Shown: in pieces, positions 61,701 through 64,000 of the stretch
How positions within the stretch are numbered: position 1 is the stretch's first letter
Layout of the letters: each line of letters starts with the position of its first letter
Assembly: GCA_002943765.1 (NCBI GenBank)
Contig: PQWQ01000002.1
Location: 3,782,001 to 3,846,000 of the forward strand
DNA length: 64,000 nt
Direction of reading: 5' to 3'
Source: Psoroptes ovis
Taxonomy: Eukaryota > Arthropoda > Arachnida > Sarcoptiformes > Psoroptidae
The notes under the pieces: model-generated
What the model was told of the DNA's origin: nothing
Database searches by the model: none
What the model saw: only the letters and a program-made list of their open reading frames with translations
Translations under genes and position numbers: made by a program

Positions 61701-64000
61701 AAGTAATATTATTATTGAATGAAATCGTTTCATATTTTTCATTACTAGTAGCGAATTGATTTTAACTTTTTCTACTTCATTTCAAAACATAATGTAAGTC
61801 AAGGCTGGTCCAAAGTTGGTCGATAAATTGACTGCTTGTAGTAATATTATATCAATCACCATTGATAATTGATAAAAAACAACAAATTGCCTCGAACTTT
61901 TCTTAAGAATTTACTTTTACATTATGGAAATATCATAAACATGATTTGAAATAAAACTTTATTATTTATCCATAATATTCTATTTTGATTATTGCACAAC
62001 AGCATTAACATGAATATTGATGCATTTTGCAATTTATCGATTTAGTTTTGCAACAAATAAATGAAGAAATTCAATCAATTGGCACAAGTTCAATTTCAAG
62101 AAAAATGATGAAAGCGTACAAAGAGTAAACTTCATTTCATTGAAATTCTGATTGATTCATTAATATATTATCGTAACATTTAATAATAACAAAAGCAAAC
62201 AATAATTAATCATTCATTGAACAGTGAATGGCTAGTAAATTTAAAAGGTCTCCACCATTGCACTAATTCACCCTTCTTACAAGCATTACGAATTCTCAAT
62301 AGATTTTCATCAATTGATAGTGACAATTAAATTGAAACATGTTTCATTAATTTTTTCTTTTCGGGAAATTTATTCGCAAAAATAAAAAACTTTATTTTTA
62401 TTATCTTCAGTTCATAATGGAGATAATATTTTTTGTCCATTTTTACGGAACATATTTGCTCCATAAGTTTTGCACTAAAGATGTTTGAAAAAATATATGA
62501 AAATCATTTTGATCTTTATATTCTTAGTCCATTTACTTTGGATAAAATATAATCTAAATTTATTTTCTGTTTTAATGTTTCTTCATCTTATGTTTACGAG
62601 TGTTTTGAGAGTGTATGTTAAATCATTTTATTTTCACATTATTGTTATTCGAAATAAGATGAAATAATGCTATTATAATTTTTTCTTCTTTATTTCATTT
62701 AAAATTTTCTGGTTTTTCTCTGTAAATTATATATTTTTTTCTTTTCCTTGATTCACATATAGTCCTTCCATTAAATGTTCGCATCACTACAGTACATCGT
62801 CCATTGATTGATGATCAAATGATTGTGATCAATTGTGAATCAGATGGTGCAAGACCATCGGCATTATTATCATGGTGGATATCATCACAGCGGTTAGAAC
62901 GTTTAGTTACTGAAGAAATAACATCAATCGATGATAATACAATTATGAATCGTACATTTAGCTCATTACAATTCATACCGACTATCGAAGATAATGGTAA
63001 AATATTGAGTTGTCGTGCTGATCATCCAGTATTACCAGATTCATCATTGGAAGATTCATGGATTTTAAATGTTTTATGTATGTTTTACAATATGAATATG
63101 ATTATTTAGAATCAATTTTTGAAATATTAATAATTTTGAAAAAATTTTTGCTTTCAAATTTTAAATACTCACAGTCAAGCCTAGATTAACAATTTCATTT
63201 GGCGCGGCAATTCAACATGATAATATTCATGAACATTCTAACGTTTCGATCGAATGTCATGTTTCGGCAAATCCGCCTGTCTCTAAAATTGAATGGATTT
63301 ATGAGGGAAGACGTTTGTCAATTGCTTCTAATCCGAAATCCATTCATTCTGAACGTAACAATGATTCTTGGATTGAATCAAGAGGCAATACTTTGATAAT
63401 CTATAATGTTGATAGAAAACAATCTGGTCGGTATCGTTGTATGGCTGTGAATTCTCAAGGAGAAGGATATAGCGATGATATTCTGCTGAAAATTCAATGT
63501 AATATTGGATAATGTATAAACATCTTTTCATGATGTTTGCTAATTTTTTTTTTATTTTTCAAAAACTATTAGATAAACCTGTGTGTGCACGTGGTCAACG
63601 AAATTTATTTGGTGTTGCGCAACGTGAATTACTTCAAGTGCCTTGTACTGTAGAATCCGATCCAGAAGAAGTGACGTTCCGTTGGATGTTCAATAGTTCC
63701 GGGTCAGATTCAATGTTGATGATTCCTATTGATTCATTTCAAGTTCGTCCAGCAAGTAAAAATCTTAAAAAAACTCGAATTTCGATTGCTCGTTATGAAC
63801 CAAAAACACGTTACGGTTATGGTCAACTATTATGTTGGGCTACAAATAAACTTGGTGAACAAAATGAACCATGTCGTTTTGATATTGTTCCAGCTGGACA
63901 ACCACAGCCATTACAAAATTGTATGGTGCAAAACCAAAGTGCTGATGGTCTTGTTGTACGATGTCAACCAGGTGATGATGGCGGTCTTGACCAACATTTT
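25954..64000 (+). CDS. Sidestep-family Ig/FN3 transmembrane receptor, 3' end beyond the window
   Basis: Cell-surface guidance receptor/ligand of the arthropod sidestep family (Drosophila Side directs motor axons and is recognised by Beat proteins). Seven exons: 25954-26833, 46635-47117, 47180-47374, 51040-51480, 62763-63077, 63175-63498, 63573 to the edge. All six introns have GT-AG ends and phase 1, and 1022 codons are visible. Five Ig domains with paired Cys are followed by the beginning of an FN3 domain (PQPLQNC ... VVRCQPGDDGG), the Sidestep layout; the transmembrane part is outside the window. Family-like segments include EDAGEYRCRVDFHRSPSEH and the YKPVCARGQRNLFGVAQRE start of Ig5. Which Side paralogue it is cannot be told. 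Linking exon 1 to exon 2 rests on the compatible phase and the signal peptide in exon 1. Confidence 0.88.
26834..46634 (+). other. Sidestep-like intron 1 (19.8 kb)
   Basis: Bounded by G|GTAAGT and TTTTTTCCACAG|TC. No other gene is recognised inside on either strand. It holds dense simple sequence: T20 at 28995-29014, A24 at 29106-29129, (ATT)n at 29362-29404, T26 at 39703-39728, A21 at 38056-38076, and GT/CA tracts near 36580, 39620, 40265 and 41420. Slightly more complex patches at 36120-36190, 42700-42900 and 44690-44830 have no assignable function. Confidence 0.65.
29362..29404. repeat. (ATT)n microsatellite
   Basis: About 14 tandem ATT units inside intron 1 of the sidestep-like gene. Confidence 0.95.
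46635..47117 (+). CDS. Sidestep-like exon 2: Asn-rich linker and most of Ig1
   Basis: Starts with an Asn/Gln-rich linker, then the Ig1 strands: VIGWEGTRTSLPCNV (first Cys), LILWFRGNEQRALYSIDAR (core Trp and the Side-like WF..... YS.D.R pattern) and SRAFIDLSTRPSSLIIDSV. Phase 1 at both ends. Confidence 0.88.
47180..47374 (+). CDS. Sidestep-like exon 3: end of Ig1 and start of Ig2
   Basis: Begins VEDAGEYRCRVDF, giving the second Ig1 Cys, then the PPKEVIIMDEFGQRL linker and GAHLNLICEAEGG (first Ig2 Cys). It is 62 bp from exon 2 and 3.7 kb from exon 4. Confidence 0.9.
47856..49047. mobile_element. Non-autonomous hAT-type DNA transposon
   Basis: 1192 bp bounded by perfect 19-bp terminal inverted repeats (TAGAGCTTTCAATACCGGG at 47856-47874; its complement at 49029-49047) and flanked by an identical 8-bp duplication TTTGCCGC (47848-47855 and 49048-49055). 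TIR style and 8-bp TSD are diagnostic of the hAT superfamily. Multiple ATACCGG/CCGGTAT copies, direct and inverted, crowd both ends (to about 47965 and from about 48958), as expected for transposase-binding subterminal repeats. The interior has no transposase frame; it holds a duplicated CCTAAGGGCTACT motif (about 48149 and 48455) and an inverted GCACCGAT/ATCGGTGC pair (about 48090 and 48174). It needs an autonomous partner elsewhere. Confidence 0.92.
49677..49706. repeat. Poly(A) tract, 30 bases
   Basis: Uninterrupted A run in intron 3; no retroposed body or TSD recognised around it. Confidence 0.95.
51040..51480 (+). CDS. Sidestep-like exon 4: Ig2 with a large low-complexity insertion
   Basis: Continues Ig2 with KPRPLLYWYRNDELID (core Trp) and IKLTCQSLFNVSNESI (second Cys). 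In other Sidestep proteins the last strand follows within roughly 20 residues; here about 85 residues rich in Ser, Asn and Asp intervene before SSIILELN, which looks like the final strand. The donor at 51481 is consensus GTAAGT. Confidence 0.85.
54651..55152 (-). repeat. LTR, left copy (3' LTR in element orientation)
   Basis: 502 bp, identical by eye to the right copy. TATA box on the minus strand at 54965-54958 and AATAAA at 54838-54833. It is preceded in element orientation by GGCGCCGGCAG, without a convincing polypurine tract. Confidence 0.95.
55255..55319. repeat. Five tandem copies of a 13-bp unit inside the LTR element
   Basis: Units of the form TGAAGATAAAGTA at 55255, 55268, 55281, 55294 and 55307 with a few substitutions, lying between the ORF stop and the 3' LTR. 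The plus strand is purine-rich, so the element RNA would be pyrimidine-rich here. Confidence 0.9.
55331..55356 (-). other. Stem-loop spanning the stop codon of the element ORF
   Basis: GTGCGCT (55331-55337) pairs perfectly with AGCGCAC (55350-55356), leaving a 12-nt loop that contains the stop codon (55343-55341). In an AT-rich element a GC-rich 7-bp stem placed on the stop is notable; a role in recoding or RNA packaging is only a guess. Confidence 0.55.
55341..56864 (-). CDS. Gag-like 507-residue ORF of the LTR element
   Basis: Intact frame from ATG (56864) to TAA; it fills most of the element. Residues 1-85 are helical and charged (for example SGADYERAYHLKTELARLHD), similar in style to the N-terminal helical part of retrotransposon Gag. 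A middle of about 240 residues is very acidic and Asn-rich with loose repeats (NENLDN, LENEKL). The last 150 residues are more basic, with two related PPNL/PPDL segments near the end, and the chain ends CQCANY. No CCHC zinc knuckle, no DxG protease motif, no YxDD. Function as Gag is inferred from position inside the LTRs and size; sequence similarity alone would not show it. Confidence 0.75.
   Translation of the reverse strand: MELPENLKKQLRKCQMNISFAVASGADYERAYHLKTELARLHDEAEEYYIEHCKEEDDLPEEFLDKVELYSNKINNYISKFRDKSVKSPSNNQNQIKIKSTNNVINNLQDNRKINRTFELLNEWEKTCDTLLTNKMKANAPSIIDNDAQKLIIKIAKELCHIEPDPEDNLKQRSIAEPSATKSKQINVSKIENLKENEIQPTIFDENMNNNQDATLEISQSIQDEESIVSDIEVAEMNENDFNIIETDSSEKSDHKDIENLVIITEFENENLHLVDSKCKEDNLEIHSFAIDNFDNEELNNNLNDENVMIVNVENVDLNNDLLENEKLNYDQLMNENLDNGKFKIENPKEISNQNDKKNLVELMIEKLNETVDKYSNDYDVIRAKNYYESISKNLKKYKSNFDQSRINCVNVKSKNVYKISNISSSKFEPANYVNGINSLSTIMIKPEFINQNVKMPIPSIKNWKRIRYKFVQFDFKPPNLVLNFGNLDVILRIKPPDLNLCQCANY
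56865..57756 (-). other. TTCGT-rich 5' leader of the LTR element
   Basis: 892 bp between the 5' LTR and the ORF start, packed with dozens of TTCGT/TTCG motifs on the sense strand (ACGAA on plus), densest at about 56940-57060 and 57170-57260. It shows no long open frame on the sense strand. Directly after the LTR the sense strand reads TACACTAAAAATG, not the usual TGG of a tRNA primer-binding site; the 13-mer recurs about 40 bp further in, and inverted near 55316. Confidence 0.7.
57939..57944 (-). terminator. Poly(A) signal in the LTR
   Basis: AATAAA about 120 bp downstream of the TATA box in element orientation, giving the normal U3-R-U5 order; the copy in the 3' LTR (54838-54833) would be the one used. 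Confidence 0.55.
58064..58071 (-). promoter_or_regulatory. TATA box of the LTR promoter
   Basis: ATATAAAA in the context CATATAAAAACAC, about 190 bp into the 5' LTR in element orientation, as expected for the U3 end. The solo LTR at 16969 has almost the same 13-mer. Confidence 0.6.
62763..63077 (+). CDS. Sidestep-like exon 5: Ig3
   Basis: One whole Ig domain: LPLNVRITTVHRPL, MIVINCESDGARPSALLSWW (first Cys and core Trp), FIPTIEDNGKILSCRADHP (second Cys), ending in WILNVL. Phase 1 at both ends. Confidence 0.9.
63175..63498 (+). CDS. Sidestep-like exon 6: Ig4
   Basis: One whole Ig domain: KPRLTISFGAAI, VSIECHVSANPPVSKIEWIY (Cys and Trp), VDRKQSGRYRCMAVNSQGEG (DxGxYxC-like motif) and ILLKIQ. 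Preceded by a 97-bp intron and followed by a 74-bp one. Confidence 0.92.
63573..64000 (+). CDS. Sidestep-like exon 7: Ig5 and start of FN3, cut by the window edge
   Basis: YKPVCARGQRNLFGVAQREL opens Ig5, with LQVPCTVESDP, VTFRWMFN (Trp) and GQLLCWATNKLGEQNEPC. The PAGQPQPLQNCMVQNQ stretch then starts the FN3-like domain, whose Cys pair (LQNC ... VVRC) is typical of Sidestep proteins. The frame is open to base 64000. Confidence 0.92.

Larger units (their letters stand above)
51481..62762 (+). other. Sidestep-like intron 4 (11.3 kb)
   Basis: Bounded by C|GTAAGT and TTCACATATAG|TC. It contains the antisense LTR element at 54651-58258; the rest is AT-rich with simple repeats (for example (ATT)n near 60009-60039, (CAT)n near 60404-60430, A/T runs). 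A less repetitive patch at about 52190-52580 has no coding frame. No other gene seen. Confidence 0.75.

Noticed and set aside
1..64000. CRISPR arrays, operons with Shine-Dalgarno sites, prophage
   Set aside because: The window is eukaryotic, with spliced genes; the short repeats are microsatellites or transposon parts.

Overview
This is eukaryotic nuclear DNA, about three quarters A+T by eye, from an arthropod. It has GT-AG introns, many of only 55-100 bp, AATAAA poly(A) signals, and a sidestep-family Ig receptor gene (an arthropod axon-guidance family). The extreme AT bias, very short introns in compact housekeeping genes and Asn/Ser/Asp-rich proteins suggest a mite, perhaps an astigmatid; that assignment is inference. 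All exon boundaries were derived by hand from splice sites, frame continuity and family similarity.

Region 1-13 kb is gene-dense. A peptidylglycine alpha-hydroxylating monooxygenase (minus strand, runs off the left edge) diverges from a VIP36/LMAN2 cargo lectin. Four more plus-strand genes follow with spacers of about 120-630 bp: VIPAS39/SPE-39, TRMT10C (MRPP1, mitochondrial RNase P subunit), a short DCTPP1/MazG-like protein and an SMC3-like cohesin ATPase. The SMC3-like gene converges, 5 bp stop to stop, on an unrecognised minus-strand gene; an unrecognised Asn-rich membrane protein gene comes next. Three of these conserved proteins lack residues considered central to their families: the DCTPP1-like protein lacks all four metal ligands, TRMT10C has Ser in place of the methyltransferase Asp, and the SMC3-like protein lacks the two acetylatable lysines.

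From 13 to 26 kb no gene is recognisable. The stretch holds microsatellites, homopolymer runs, a foldback repeat and a well-delimited 491-bp solo LTR with a 6-bp target-site duplication.

From 26 kb to the right edge lies one plus-strand sidestep-like gene. Seven exons, all joined in phase 1, encode an unusual 300+-residue Asn-rich N-terminal region, five Ig domains and the start of an FN3 domain; introns of 19.8, 3.7 and 11.3 kb separate the first exons. Two mobile elements sit in these introns. A 1192-bp non-autonomous hAT-type element in intron 3 has perfect 19-bp inverted termini and an 8-bp TSD. A 3608-bp LTR element in intron 4, antisense to the host gene, has two 502-bp LTRs identical by eye and a 6-bp TSD. 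It carries a single 507-codon gag-like ORF and no pol. That element, with its TTCGT-rich leader, 13-bp tandem repeats, stop-codon hairpin and lack of an obvious primer-binding site, together with the related solo LTR, is the best candidate here for a previously undescribed system.
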